Source: Herbaspirillum sp. ASV7 (GTDB lineage: Bacteria; Pseudomonadota; Gammaproteobacteria; Burkholderiales; Burkholderiaceae_D). From it: DNA of 64,000 bases. The notes below the pieces were generated by a model. That model was given only the letters and a program-made list of their open reading frames with translations. It searched no databases and had not been told where the DNA came from. Made by a program: the position numbers and the translations under genes. How positions within the stretch are numbered: the first letter of the stretch is position 1; each line of letters begins with the position of its first letter. The stretch lies in the NCBI RefSeq assembly GCF_016429215.1, contig NZ_JAELUH010000018.1:1-64000 (forward strand). Reading direction: 5' to 3'. Below, piece after piece: positions 46,338 to 55,506 of the stretch.

Positions 46338-47312
46338 ATGAACTCGAAAAGAAGAGCGCTTCTGGGCGCAGCCATCTGCATGGGCCTGGGCAGCAGCGCC
46401 ATCGGCCTGTCCGCATTCGCGGCCGACAAGCCGCTCACGCTGGGCTTCTCGCAAGTGGGCGCGGAAAGCGAATGGCGCACCGCCAATACCGTCTCCATCA
46501 AGGAGGCCGCCAAGCAGGCCGGCGTGAACCTGAAGTTCGCCGACGCCCAGCAGAAGCAGGAGAACCAGGTCAAGGCGATCCGCTCCTTCATCGCGCAAAA
46601 GGTCGACGTCATCGCCTTCTCGCCCGTGGTGGAATCGGGCTGGGAAACCGTGCTGCGTGAAGCCAAGGCCGCCAAGATCCCGGTCATCCTCACCGACCGC
46701 GCCGTCAATGTCAGCGACAAGTCGCTCTACGTGACCTTCATCGGTTCGGACTTCGTCGAGGAAGGCCGCCGCGCCGGCCGCTGGCTGCTGGAGAAGGCCA
46801 AGTCCATGCCGGCCGGTGACGTCAACATCGTCGAACTGCAGGGCACCGTGGGTTCGGCGCCGGCCATCGACCGCAAGGCCGGTTTCGAGGAAATCATCAA
46901 GACCGATCCGCGCTTCAAGATCATCCGCTCGCAGACTGGCGACTTCACCCGCGCCAAGGGCAAGGAAGTGATGGAAGCCTTCCTCAAGGCCGAGGGCAAG
47001 AAGATCAATGTGCTCTTCGCCCATAACGATGACATGGCCATCGGCGCCATCCAGGCCATCGAGGAAGCCGGCATGAAGCCGGGCAAGGACATCACCATCA
47101 TCTCCATCGACGGCGTCAAGGGCGCCTTCGAAGCGATGATGGCCGGCAAGCTCAACGTCACCGTCGAATGCAGCCCGCTGCTGGGCCCGCAGCTGATGCA
47201 GATCGCCAAGGACGTCAAGGCCGGCAAGGAAGTGCCCAAGCGCATCACCACCGAGGAAAGCGTCTTCCCGGCCGAGGTTGCGGCCAAGGAATTCCCCAAC
47301 CGCAAGTATTGA
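46338..47312 (+). CDS. ytfQ: Galactofuranose-type sugar ABC transporter substrate-binding protein
   Basis: A 324-residue periplasmic binding protein of the YtfQ/RbsB group. The signal peptide ends ASAFAA-type (LSAFA-ADK), followed by TLGFSQVGAESEWRTAN, FSPVVESGWETVL and DGVKGAFEAM. In E. coli YtfQ binds galactofuranose and galactopyranose. It leads ytfQ-ytfR-ytfT-yjfF and is divergent from the dgo cluster, so the likely ligand is galactose or a derivative. Confidence 0.93.
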   Translation: MNSKRRALLGAAICMGLGSSAIGLSAFAADKPLTLGFSQVGAESEWRTANTVSIKEAAKQAGVNLKFADAQQKQENQVKAIRSFIAQKVDVIAFSPVVESGWETVLREAKAAKIPVILTDRAVNVSDKSLYVTFIGSDFVEEGRRAGRWLLEKAKSMPAGDVNIVELQGTVGSAPAIDRKAGFEEIIKTDPRFKIIRSQTGDFTRAKGKEVMEAFLKAEGKKINVLFAHNDDMAIGAIQAIEEAGMKPGKDITIISIDGVKGAFEAMMAGKLNVTVECSPLLGPQLMQIAKDVKAGKEVPKRITTEESVFPAEVAAKEFPNRKY

Positions 47313-47325
47313 GGATGTCTGGACG

Positions 47326-47362
47326 GGCCTGCGTGCTGCCGTTAGGGGGCGGCACGCAGGCC
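47326..47362 (+). repeat. Intercistronic stem-loop between ytfQ and ytfR
   Basis: GGCCTGCGTGC and GCACGCAGGCC form an 11-base stem about 15 bases after the ytfQ stop. It has no T run, so it is probably an mRNA-stabilising element that favours high binding-protein level rather than a full terminator. Confidence 0.7.
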
Positions 47363-47397
47363 TGATGCTATCTGATGTGGCTTGATGCTTTTTGATG
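47363..47397. repeat. Phased TGATG repeats upstream of ytfR
   Basis: TGATG occurs at 47363, 47373, 47383 and 47393, exactly 10 bases apart, with another at 47412 next to the ribosome site. The pattern lies in the ytfQ-ytfR gap. Confidence 0.85.
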
Positions 47398-47424
47398 GGC
47401 ATGAGGTGTTCTGATGGAGTTGCG

Positions 47425-48975
47425 ATGACGATGGCACCCGGGGCGCAGGCGCGCCCCATGCTGGAACTCTCCGGTATTCACAAGGCATTTGCGGGCGTGA
47501 AGGCGCTCAGCGATGTCGGCTTGCGTCTGTTTCCGGGGGAGGTGCATACCCTGATGGGACAGAACGGCGCAGGCAAATCCACGCTGATCAAGGTATTGAC
47601 CGGCGTCTACGAGCCCGATGGCGGGCGTATCGAACTCGATGGCCGGCCCATTGCGCCGGCCTCTACCCTGGAGGCGCAGGGGCTGGGCATCAGCACGGTC
47701 TACCAGGAAGTCAATCTGTGTCCCAACCTGTCGGTGGCCGAGAACATCTTCGTGGGGCGCTACCCGCGCCGCTTCGGCCGCATCGACTGGAAGAGCGTGC
47801 AGGCGCAGTCGCGCCAGCTGCTGCAGCAATTGCAGATCGATATCGATGTCGGCGCGCCGCTGTCGTCCTATCCCCTGGCGATCCAGCAGATGGTGGCGAT
47901 CTCGCGCGCCCTGTCGGTGTCGGCCAAGGTGCTGATCCTGGACGAGCCCACCTCCAGCCTCGACGAGGCCGAGGTGCAGCAGCTCTTCAAGGTGCTGCGC
48001 CGCCTGCGCGAGCAGGGCATGGCGATTCTCTTCGTGACCCATTTCCTGGACCAGACCTACGAAATCTCCGACCGCATCACCGTGCTGCGCAATGGCTTGC
48101 GCGAGGGTGAGTACCTGGTCGCCGAGCTGTCGCGACTGGATCTGGTCAACAAGATGGTGGGCGCACCGGCGGTCGATCACCGCAAGGTCGAGGCCGGTGC
48201 CGAGGCATTGGCCGCCGAACTGTCGACCGGCGAAGCCAGCCGAGGCGAGGTCTTCCTGCAGGCCGACGAATTCGGCCGGCGCGGCGTGCTGTCGCCGCAG
48301 ACGCTGCAGCTGCGACGCGGCGAGGTCTATGGTCTGTGCGGTCTGCTGGGCTCGGGGCGTACCGAGATGGCACGCCTGCTGTTCGGCGCCGACCGCGCCG
48401 ACAGCGGCCAGTTGCGCATCGAGGGGCGCAGCGTGAAATTCAATGTGCCGCGCGACGCGATTGCGGCTGGCATCGGCTTCTGTTCGGAAGATCGCAAGAA
48501 GGAAGGCGCCATCCTCGAACTGTCCGTGCGCGAGAACATCATCCTGGCCCTGCAGGCCAGGCAGGGCCTGTTCCGCGTGCTGCCGCGCAAGCGCCAGAGC
48601 CAGATCGCCGCCGATTACGTGAAATGGCTGGGCATCAAGACTGCAGACCTGGAGACGCCCATCGGCCTGCTCTCCGGCGGCAACCAGCAAAAGGCCTTGC
48701 TGGCACGCTGGCTGGCCACCGATCCAGGCATGCTGATCCTGGATGAACCCACGCGCGGCATCGATGTGCGCGCCAAGCAGGAGATCATGGATTTCGTCAT
48801 CGCCATGTGCCGCAAGGGCATGTCCATTCTTTTCATTTCCTCGGAGATTCCCGAAGTCCTGCGTTGCAGCGACCGCATGCTGGTGCTGCGCGACCGGCGC
48901 GCCTGCGGCGAGTACGAGCGCGGCCAGCTCGATGAACAGTCGGTGCTGCAGGTGATCGCGGGAGAAGCCGCATGA
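47425..48975 (+). CDS. ytfR: Sugar ABC transporter ATP-binding protein YtfR
   Basis: A 516-residue double ATPase of the RbsA/MglA type. The first half has Walker A GQNGAGKST, a degenerate signature (YPLAIQQMVAISRAL) and Walker B LILDEPTSSLDE; the second half has a degenerate P-loop GLLGSGRTE, signature [16 protein letters not shown] and [12 protein letters not shown]. It energises import with YtfT and YjfF. ATG 47425 has GGAG 5 bases upstream. Its stop overlaps the ytfT start. Confidence 0.93.
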   Translation: MTMAPGAQARPMLELSGIHKAFAGVKALSDVGLRLFPGEVHTLMGQNGAGKSTLIKVLTGVYEPDGGRIELDGRPIAPASTLEAQGLGISTVYQEVNLCPNLSVAENIFVGRYPRRFGRIDWKSVQAQSRQLLQQLQIDIDVGAPLSSYPLAIQQMVAISRALSVSAKVLILDEPTSSLDEAEVQQLFKVLRRLREQGMAILFVTHFLDQTYEISDRITVLRNGLREGEYLVAELSRLDLVNKMVGAPAVDHRKVEAGAEALAAELSTGEASRGEVFLQADEFGRRGVLSPQTLQLRRGEVYGLCGLLGSGRTEMARLLFGADRADSGQLRIEGRSVKFNVPRDAIAAGIGFCSEDRKKEGAILELSVRENIILALQARQGLFRVLPRKRQSQIAADYVKWLGIKTADLETPIGLLSGGNQQKALLARWLATDPGMLILDEPTRGIDVRAKQEIMDFVIAMCRKGMSILFISSEIPEVLRCSDRMLVLRDRRACGEYERGQLDEQSVLQVIAGEAA

Positions 48976-50051
48976 GTGCCTCCATGGATTCCAAACTGAT
49001 TCCCGACGCCACCGGGCAGGGCGGCGCGCCCATGCTGGCCTGGCTGCTGCGTCATCCGCTGGTGCGCCCGCTGGGTGCGCTGGCGGTGCTGCTGCTGATC
49101 GACCTGTTGCTGGTGCCGGGCTTCTTCCGGCTGGAGATCAAGGACGGCCACCTCTATGGCGCCCTGATCGACATCATCAACCGCGCCGCACCCCTGATGC
49201 TGGCCGCGCTGGGCATGACCCTGGTCATCGCCACGCGCGGCGTGGATATCTCGGTGGGTGCGGTGGTGGCCATCTCCGGGGCGATGGCGGCCATCCTGAT
49301 CGGAGGCAAGATGGTGGTGGTCGATGGCGTGTCGCAGTACGTCAGCAATGTGCCAATGATATGGGCGCTGGCCGCCGCGATGGGGGCCGCGCTGCTTTGC
49401 GGCGCCTGGAACGGCCTGCTGGTGGCGGGCCTGGGCCTGCAGCCCATCATCGCCACGCTGATCCTGATGGTGGCCGGGCGCGGGCTGGCTCAGTTGCTCA
49501 CCGATGGCCAGATCGTGACGGTGTATTACAAGCCCTTCTTCTTCCTCGGCGGTGGTTACCTGCTGGGCTTGCCGTTCTCGCTCTTCATCGCAGCGGCCAT
49601 GTTCGTGCTGCTGGCCCTGCTGATGAAAAAGACCGCGCTGGGCCTGTTCATCGAATCGGTCGGCATCAACCCGGTGGCTTCGCGCCTGGCGGGCATCCGC
49701 ACGGCGGCGCTGATCTTCTTCGTCTACATGTTCTGCAGCGCCTGTGCCGGCCTGGCCGGGCTGATGATCGCCTCCAACATCAAGAGTGCCGACGCCAACA
49801 ATGCCGGCCTGCTGCTGGAGCTCGATGCCATCCTGGCCGTCACGCTGGGTGGCACCTCGCTGGCCGGCGGCAAGTTCAGCCTGGTGGGCAGCGTCATCGG
49901 CGCGCTCATCATCCAGACGCTGACCTACACCATCTATTCGCTGGGCGTGCCGCCGGAGGTCAACATGGTGGTCAAGTCCGTCGTGGTGTTCCTGGTCTGC
50001 CTGTCGCAGTCGCCCGAGTTCCGTCGCCTGTTCAAGAGGTCCGTATCATGA
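48972..50051 (+). CDS. ytfT: Sugar ABC transporter permease YtfT
   Basis: A 359-residue inner-membrane permease of the RbsC type with about eight to ten hydrophobic segments. Marks are LAALGMTLVIATRGVDISVGAVVA and the GTSLAGGKFSLVGSVIGALIIQ end. ATGA overlap with ytfR before and with yjfF after shows a tightly coupled operon. Confidence 0.92.
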   Translation: MSASMDSKLIPDATGQGGAPMLAWLLRHPLVRPLGALAVLLLIDLLLVPGFFRLEIKDGHLYGALIDIINRAAPLMLAALGMTLVIATRGVDISVGAVVAISGAMAAILIGGKMVVVDGVSQYVSNVPMIWALAAAMGAALLCGAWNGLLVAGLGLQPIIATLILMVAGRGLAQLLTDGQIVTVYYKPFFFLGGGYLLGLPFSLFIAAAMFVLLALLMKKTALGLFIESVGINPVASRLAGIRTAALIFFVYMFCSACAGLAGLMIASNIKSADANNAGLLLELDAILAVTLGGTSLAGGKFSLVGSVIGALIIQTLTYTIYSLGVPPEVNMVVKSVVVFLVCLSQSPEFRRLFKRSVS

Positions 50052-51070
50052 TGTTGTCGCTTTCCCTGCGCCGCGCGTTGCGGGCGCCCTGGTTCACCTC
50101 GCTGGTGACGGTGCTGCTGCTGGTGGTGATGCTGGTGGCCGGCGCTGTCGGCTATGACGGCTTCCTCTCGCCGCAGGTGATGCTGAACCTGCTGATCGAC
50201 AATGCCTTCCTGCTGGTGGTGGCCATCGGCATGAGCTTCGTGATCCTCTCCGGTGGCATCGATCTCTCGGTGGGTTCGGTGCTGGCCCTGACCACGATGG
50301 TCGCCGCCTACCTGCTGCAGAGCTGGCACTGGCCGCCGCTGCTGGTGATCGCCGTCGTGCTGGCCATGGGGGCGGCCTTCGGCGCGGCCATGGGGGCCAT
50401 GATCCATTACTTCAAGCTGCAGGCCTTCATCGTCACGCTGGCTGGCATGTTCCTGGCGCGCGGCCTGTGCTACCTCATCAGCATCAACTCCATCACCATC
50501 GATGAGCCGCTGTTCGTGGCCATGTCGCAGACCCGGCTGGAACTGGCGGGCCTGTTCATCTCGCCCAGCGTGGTGATCGCCCTGGCCATGCTGGCGCTGG
50601 CGATCTGGATGGCCCATTGCACCCGCTTCGGGCGCGCCGTCTACGCCATCGGCGGCAGCGAATCCTCGGCCCTGCTGATGGGCTTGCCGGTGGGCCGCAC
50701 CAAGGTCTTGGTGTATGCCTTCAGCGGCCTGTGCGCGGCGCTGGCAGGCGTGCTGTTCTCTTTCTATATGCTCTCCGGCTATGGCTTGCATGCGCAGGGC
50801 GTGGAACTGGATGCGATCGCGGCGGTCGTCATCGGTGGCACGCTGCTGACCGGCGGCTATGGTTACGTGGCCGGCACGCTCACCGGCGTGCTCATCCTGG
50901 GGGTGATCCAGACCCTCATCGCCTTCGATGGCAGCCTCAGTTCCTGGTGGACCAAGATCTTTATTGGCGCGCTGCTGTTCGTCTTTTGCGTGGCGCAACG
51001 CGTGATTTCGCTGGGGGCCTTGCGCGGCAAACCGGTGGCGCCGGCGAAAGCCGCGCCAGCCGGGGCTTGA
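50048..51070 (+). CDS. yjfF: Sugar ABC transporter permease YjfF
   Basis: A 340-residue second permease of the galactofuranose-type importer. It shows VAIGMSFVILSGGIDLSVGSVLAL, RAVYAIGGSESSALLMGLPV and GGTLLTGGYGYVAGTLTG. The correct start is ATG 50048, overlapping the ytfT stop; a longer frame reaching up to 49361 is an artefact of the high GC content. Confidence 0.92.
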   Translation: MMLSLSLRRALRAPWFTSLVTVLLLVVMLVAGAVGYDGFLSPQVMLNLLIDNAFLLVVAIGMSFVILSGGIDLSVGSVLALTTMVAAYLLQSWHWPPLLVIAVVLAMGAAFGAAMGAMIHYFKLQAFIVTLAGMFLARGLCYLISINSITIDEPLFVAMSQTRLELAGLFISPSVVIALAMLALAIWMAHCTRFGRAVYAIGGSESSALLMGLPVGRTKVLVYAFSGLCAALAGVLFSFYMLSGYGLHAQGVELDAIAAVVIGGTLLTGGYGYVAGTLTGVLILGVIQTLIAFDGSLSSWWTKIFIGALLFVFCVAQRVISLGALRGKPVAPAKAAPAGA

Positions 51071-51152
51071 GCGGGATTTTCTAAGATTAGTTTAGATAAC
51101 TTTACATAGAGGGAGTTATACCGAAAAACATATCCATTACGCTCAAAAAATC

Positions 51153-51185
51153 ATTAGAAATGTATTGGTAAAGACATTAATGTAG
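51153..51185. promoter_or_regulatory. Shared candidate operator upstream of chvE
   Basis: ATTAGAAATGTATTGGTAAAGACATTAATGTA-like sequence (first half ATTAGAAATGTATTGG). The second half ATTGG(T)AAAGACAT recurs at 59433 in the gbpR/porin region. It may be a GbpR-type regulator site; this is inference. Confidence 0.45.
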
Positions 51186-51288
51186 AGCCCGCAAAACAGT
51201 TGCTCTGCATGTCATTGATCAGGAATCGCGGCGCTGTTTGGACAAAAACTACAACACGCCATTCCATAACAAACTGGAGACTCTAAGC

Positions 51289-52362
51289 ATGAAAATCAAA
51301 TCGGTATTGACCGGCATCGCACTCGGCCTGGGCGTGACCCTGATGTCCATCAGCGCGCAAGTGAGCGCGCAAAGCAAGGCGCTGGTCGGCGTGGCCATGC
51401 CCACCAAGTCCTCGGCACGCTGGATCGCCGACGGCAACAACATGGTCAAGGTCCTCAAGGAAAAGGGTTACCAGACCGACCTGCAATACGCTGAAGACGA
51501 CATCCCCAACCAGCTGTCCCAGATCGAGAACATGCTGACCAAGGGCGCCAAGGTGCTGGTGATTGCCGCCATCGACGGCACCACCCTGACCGACGTGCTG
51601 CAGAAGGCCGCCGACAAGGGCGTCAAGGTCATCGCCTATGACCGCCTGATCCGTGGTTCCAAGAACGTCGACTACTACGCCACCTTCGACAACTTCCAGG
51701 TCGGCGTGCTGCAGGCACAGTCGCTGGAAAAGGCCCTGGGCCTGAAGGATGGCAAGGGTCCGTTCAACATCGAACTGTTCGGCGGCTCCTCGGATGACAA
51801 CAACGCCTTCTTCTTCTACAACGGCGCCATGTCGGTGCTGAAGCCCTACATCGACAGCGGCAAGCTGGTGGTGCGCTCCAAGCAGATGGGCATGGACAAG
51901 GTCGCGACCCTGCGCTGGGATCCGGCTACCGCCCAGGCCCGTATGGATAACCTGCTGTCGGCCTTCTACACCAACGCCAAGGTCAATGCCGTGCTGTCGC
52001 CGTATGACGGCCTGTCCATCGGCATCCTGTCCTCGCTGCGCGGCGTGGGCTACGGTACCCCGCAACAGCCGTTCCCGTATGTCTCGGGTCAGGATGCGGA
52101 AGTGCCTTCGGTCAAGTCCATCATCCGTGGCGAGCAGTACTCCACCATCTTCAAGGACACCCGCGAACTGGCCAAGGTCACGGTCGGCATGGTCGATGCC
52201 GTCCTGGGTGGCAAGCAGCCCCAGATCAACGACACCAAGACCTACAACAACGGTGTGAAGGTCGTTCCGTCCTACCTGTTGAAGCCGGTCGTGGTCGACA
52301 AGTCGAACTGGAAGGAAATCCTGGTCGGCAGCGGTTACTACACCGAAGCCCAACTGAAGTAA
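51289..52362 (+). CDS. chvE: Multiple-sugar-binding periplasmic receptor ChvE
   Basis: A 357-residue periplasmic binding protein. The signal peptide (ending SAQVSAQ) is followed by [52 protein letters not shown] and [13 protein letters not shown], the typical ChvE/XylF binding residues. ChvE-type receptors bind several aldoses such as arabinose, galactose, xylose and fucose. It heads chvE-mmsA-mmsB. ATG 51289 has GGAG 11 bases upstream (CTGGAGACTC). Confidence 0.95.
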   Translation: MKIKSVLTGIALGLGVTLMSISAQVSAQSKALVGVAMPTKSSARWIADGNNMVKVLKEKGYQTDLQYAEDDIPNQLSQIENMLTKGAKVLVIAAIDGTTLTDVLQKAADKGVKVIAYDRLIRGSKNVDYYATFDNFQVGVLQAQSLEKALGLKDGKGPFNIELFGGSSDDNNAFFFYNGAMSVLKPYIDSGKLVVRSKQMGMDKVATLRWDPATAQARMDNLLSAFYTNAKVNAVLSPYDGLSIGILSSLRGVGYGTPQQPFPYVSGQDAEVPSVKSIIRGEQYSTIFKDTRELAKVTVGMVDAVLGGKQPQINDTKTYNNGVKVVPSYLLKPVVVDKSNWKEILVGSGYYTEAQLK

Positions 52363-52370
52363 GCACTACC

Positions 52371-52406
52371 CGGGCGGCGTCGATGGCATCTGCTCTGCGC
52401 CGCCCG
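52371..52406 (+). repeat. Intercistronic stem-loop after chvE
   Basis: CGGGCGGCG and CGCCGCCCG make a 9-base stem just after the chvE stop. Like the one after ytfQ, it may stabilise the binding-protein mRNA. Confidence 0.7.
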
Positions 52407-52442
52407 CTGAATCTTTCGCAGCACGCATACACAAGATCAGCA

Positions 52443-52465
52443 TAGTCCCGCCCTGTGCGGGACTA
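52443..52465 (+). repeat. Second stem-loop between chvE and mmsA
   Basis: TAGTCCCGC and GCGGGACTA are a 9-base perfect stem with a CCTGT loop, followed by ATACTTT. It could weaken or partly stop transcription before mmsA. Confidence 0.7.
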
Positions 52466-52565
52466 ATACTTTCAGGACGATGTGCTTGCACCAAAGCAAT
52501 GCACACGAGATAAAAAATCCGGCTTGGCAGAGCGTCGCAAGACCGGCAGAAGAGAGGTCAGCATC

Positions 52566-54131
52566 ATGAGCAACATTCTGGAAATGCGCGGCATCGAGAA
52601 GAGTTTCCCGGGTGTGAAGGCGTTGAACAACGTCAACCTGGCAGTGCGCGAAGGCGAGATCCACGCCATCGTCGGCGAGAACGGCGCCGGCAAGTCCACG
52701 CTGATGAAGGTGCTCTCGGGCGTGTACCCGCACGGTACCTACTCGGGCGACATCGTCTACAAGGGTGAGGTGCGGGCCTTCAAGGATATCCGCGACAGCG
52801 AACACCTGGGCATCATCATCATCCACCAGGAGCTGGCGCTGGTGCCGCTGCTGTCGGTGATGGAGAACCTGTTCCTGGGCAATGAGCAGGCCAGTGGCGG
52901 CGTGATCGACTGGGAGCAGTCCTACGTGCGCGCCAAGGCGCTGCTGGCCAAGGTCGGCCTGAAGGAATCGCCCCAGACCCTGGTCGGTGACCTGGGCGTG
53001 GGCAAGCAGCAGCTCATCGAGATCGCCAAGGCGCTCTCCAAGGAGGTCAAGCTGCTGATCCTGGACGAGCCCACCGCCAGCCTCAACGAAAGCGACTCCG
53101 ATGCGCTGCTGGAACTGCTGCTGGAACTGAAGCGCCAGGGTATCGCCTCGATCCTGATCTCGCACAAGCTCAACGAAATTTCCAAGGTGGCCGATTCCAT
53201 CACCGTGCTGCGCGACGGCACCACGGTCGATACCTTCGACTGCCGCGCTGAACCCATCAGCGAAGACCGCATCATCCAGCACATGGTCGGCCGCGAGATG
53301 GCTGACCGCTATCCGCAGCGCGATCCGCAGATCGGCGACGTGATCTTCGAAGTGCGCGACTGGCGCGTGCACCATCCGCTGCATAGCGACCGCCTGGCCA
53401 TCAAGGACGTCAACATGACGGTGCGCGCCGGCGAGATCGTCGGTATCGCCGGCCTGATGGGCGCGGGCCGCACCGAACTGGCCAAGAGCATCTTCGGGCG
53501 CGCCTACGGCAAGAAGATCAGCGGCAAGGCTTTCCTGCATGGCAAGGAAGTCGACCTGTCCACCATCCAGAAGGCCATCGACAAGGGTATCGCCTACGTC
53601 ACCGAAGACCGCAAGGGCGATGGCCTGGTGCTGGAAGAAGACATCAAGAAGAACATCTCCCTGGCCAACCTGGGCGGCGTCTCCGAGCGTACCGTCATCG
53701 ACGAGGCACGCGAATACAAGGTGGCCGCCGACTTCAAGAGCCAGATGCGCATCCGCTGTTCCAGCGTGTTGCAGAAGGTGGTCAACCTGTCCGGCGGCAA
53801 TCAGCAGAAGGTGGTGCTGTCGAAGTGGCTGTTCTCGCAGCCCGAGGTGCTGATCCTGGACGAACCCACGCGCGGCATCGACGTGGGCGCCAAGTTCGAG
53901 ATCTACAACATCATCAGCAAGCTGGCTGCCGAGGGCAAGTGCATCATCATGATCTCGTCGGAGATGCCGGAACTGCTGGGCATGTGCGACCGCATCTACG
54001 TGATGAACGAAGGCCAGTTCGTAGGCCATCTGCCCAAGGCCGAGGCCAGCCAGGAAAACATCATGCGCGCCATCATGCGCAACAAGCGCATCGATGAGCC
54101 GGGTGGGGCGCCGCTGTCGCAGGCGGCCTGA
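52566..54131 (+). CDS. mmsA: Multiple-monosaccharide ABC transporter ATP-binding protein
   Basis: A 521-residue double ATPase of the GguA/XylG type. The first domain has Walker A ENGAGKST, the [14 protein letters not shown] signature and Walker [13 protein letters not shown]; the second domain has [32 protein letters not shown] and [21 protein letters not shown] 52566 has GAGAGG upstream and begins the family N-terminus ([16 protein letters not shown]). It is co-transcribed with chvE and mmsB. Confidence 0.94.
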   Translation: MSNILEMRGIEKSFPGVKALNNVNLAVREGEIHAIVGENGAGKSTLMKVLSGVYPHGTYSGDIVYKGEVRAFKDIRDSEHLGIIIIHQELALVPLLSVMENLFLGNEQASGGVIDWEQSYVRAKALLAKVGLKESPQTLVGDLGVGKQQLIEIAKALSKEVKLLILDEPTASLNESDSDALLELLLELKRQGIASILISHKLNEISKVADSITVLRDGTTVDTFDCRAEPISEDRIIQHMVGREMADRYPQRDPQIGDVIFEVRDWRVHHPLHSDRLAIKDVNMTVRAGEIVGIAGLMGAGRTELAKSIFGRAYGKKISGKAFLHGKEVDLSTIQKAIDKGIAYVTEDRKGDGLVLEEDIKKNISLANLGGVSERTVIDEAREYKVAADFKSQMRIRCSSVLQKVVNLSGGNQQKVVLSKWLFSQPEVLILDEPTRGIDVGAKFEIYNIISKLAAEGKCIIMISSEMPELLGMCDRIYVMNEGQFVGHLPKAEASQENIMRAIMRNKRIDEPGGAPLSQAA

Positions 54132-54205
54132 ACGCATCACACCAAGCCGGAGCCAAACCGGCGGCAATTACCATAAAGACCAGAGAGCACCTGAGGAGCA
54201 AGACA

Positions 54206-55423
54206 ATGGAGAGCATTGACATGAGCAAGAAACCGGCTGCGGCCGCCGTCGGCGGCGCCGCCGAGAAGAAGGACTACGGCAGCTTCCTGAAGAACAACAT
54301 GCGCGAGTACGGCATGCTGATGTCGCTGGTGGCCATCATGGCCTTCTTCCAGATCATGACCGACGGCACGCTGATGCGTCCGCTGAACCTGACCAACCTG
54401 GTGCTGCAGAACAGCTACATCGTCATCATGGCGCTGGGCATGCTGATGGTGATCGTGGCCGGCCACATCGACCTCTCGGTGGGTTCGGTGGTGGGCCTGA
54501 TCGGCGCGCTGGCAGCGGTGCTGATGGTGGACTATGGCTGGGGCTTCGTGCCGGCCTCCATCGTCTGCCTGATCGCCGGTGGCCTGATCGGCGCGGCGCA
54601 GGGCTACTGGATCGCTTACTTCAAGATCCCGTCCTTCATCGTCACCCTGGCCGGCATGCTGGTCTTCAAGGGCATGGCGCTGGCGCTGCTGCAGGGCCAG
54701 TCGCTGGGCCCCTTCCCGCAGACCTTCCAGATGCTGTCCTCGGGCTTCATCCCTGAACTGACCGACGGCACCGGTTTCCGTACCACCTCGCTGATCGTCG
54801 GCATCCTGGCCGCCGTGGTGCTGGTGCTGGTCAAGCTGCATGGCCGCCGCAAGCAGACCAAGCATGGCATGGAAGACGAGCCGGTGATGTTCTTCCTGTT
54901 GAAGAACGGCATCTTCGCGGCCGCCATCGTCGCTTTCAGCTACCTGCTGTCGACCTATCGCGGCATGCCCAACGTGTTGATCATCATGTTCGCGCTGATG
55001 GTGCTCTATACCTTCGTCACCAGCCGTACCACGCTGGGGCGTCGCGTCTATGCCGTGGGCGGCAATGAAAAGGCGGCCAAGCTGTCGGGCATCAAGACCG
55101 AGCGCGTGTCCTTCTTCACCTTCGTCAACATGGGCGTGCTGGCCGCGCTGGCCGGGCTGATCTTCGCGGCCCGCCTCAACACCGCCACTCCCAAGGCCGG
55201 CCTGGGCTTCGAGCTGGACGTGATCGCCGCCTGCTTCATCGGCGGCGCCTCGGCTTCGGGCGGCGTGGGCAAGGTGATGGGCGCGGTCATCGGCGCCTTC
55301 ATCATGGGCGTGATGAACAACGGCATGTCCATCATGGGCATCGGCATCGACTACCAGCAGATGATCAAGGGCTTCGTGCTGCTGATGGCCGTGTGCTTCG
55401 ACGTCTATAACAAGAACAAGTAA
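54206..55423 (+). CDS. mmsB: Multiple-monosaccharide ABC transporter permease
   Basis: A 405-residue permease of the GguB/XylH type with about ten membrane segments. It shows MALGMLMVIVAGHIDLSVGSVVG, GRRVYAVGGNEKAAKLSGI and the FIGGASASGGVGKVMGA end; an about 30-residue Lys-rich N-terminal extension precedes the first helix. The ribosome site GAGGAGC precedes ATG 54206. A terminator follows the gene. Confidence 0.93.
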   Translation: MESIDMSKKPAAAAVGGAAEKKDYGSFLKNNMREYGMLMSLVAIMAFFQIMTDGTLMRPLNLTNLVLQNSYIVIMALGMLMVIVAGHIDLSVGSVVGLIGALAAVLMVDYGWGFVPASIVCLIAGGLIGAAQGYWIAYFKIPSFIVTLAGMLVFKGMALALLQGQSLGPFPQTFQMLSSGFIPELTDGTGFRTTSLIVGILAAVVLVLVKLHGRRKQTKHGMEDEPVMFFLLKNGIFAAAIVAFSYLLSTYRGMPNVLIIMFALMVLYTFVTSRTTLGRRVYAVGGNEKAAKLSGIKTERVSFFTFVNMGVLAALAGLIFAARLNTATPKAGLGFELDVIAACFIGGASASGGVGKVMGAVIGAFIMGVMNNGMSIMGIGIDYQQMIKGFVLLMAVCFDVYNKNK

Positions 55424-55433
55424 CACCGGTGAC

Positions 55434-55456
55434 CAAGGCGGGCACAGCCCGCCTTT
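55434..55456 (+). terminator. Terminator between mmsB and L-arabonate dehydratase
   Basis: AAGGCGGGC and GCCCGCCTT form a perfect stem with an ACA loop and a short TTTT run. It lies 11 bases after mmsB, so the dehydratase gene is only partly read through or has its own promoter. Confidence 0.8.
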
Positions 55457-55506
55457 TGCATTCGGGACCAGCAGATTCGATTTCGTCAGACACCAGGAAC
55501 CCCACA

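Noticed and set aside
49361..50047. N-terminal extension of the yjfF frame
   Set aside because: It overlaps ytfT completely; the permease N-terminus and the ATGA overlap fix the start at 50048.
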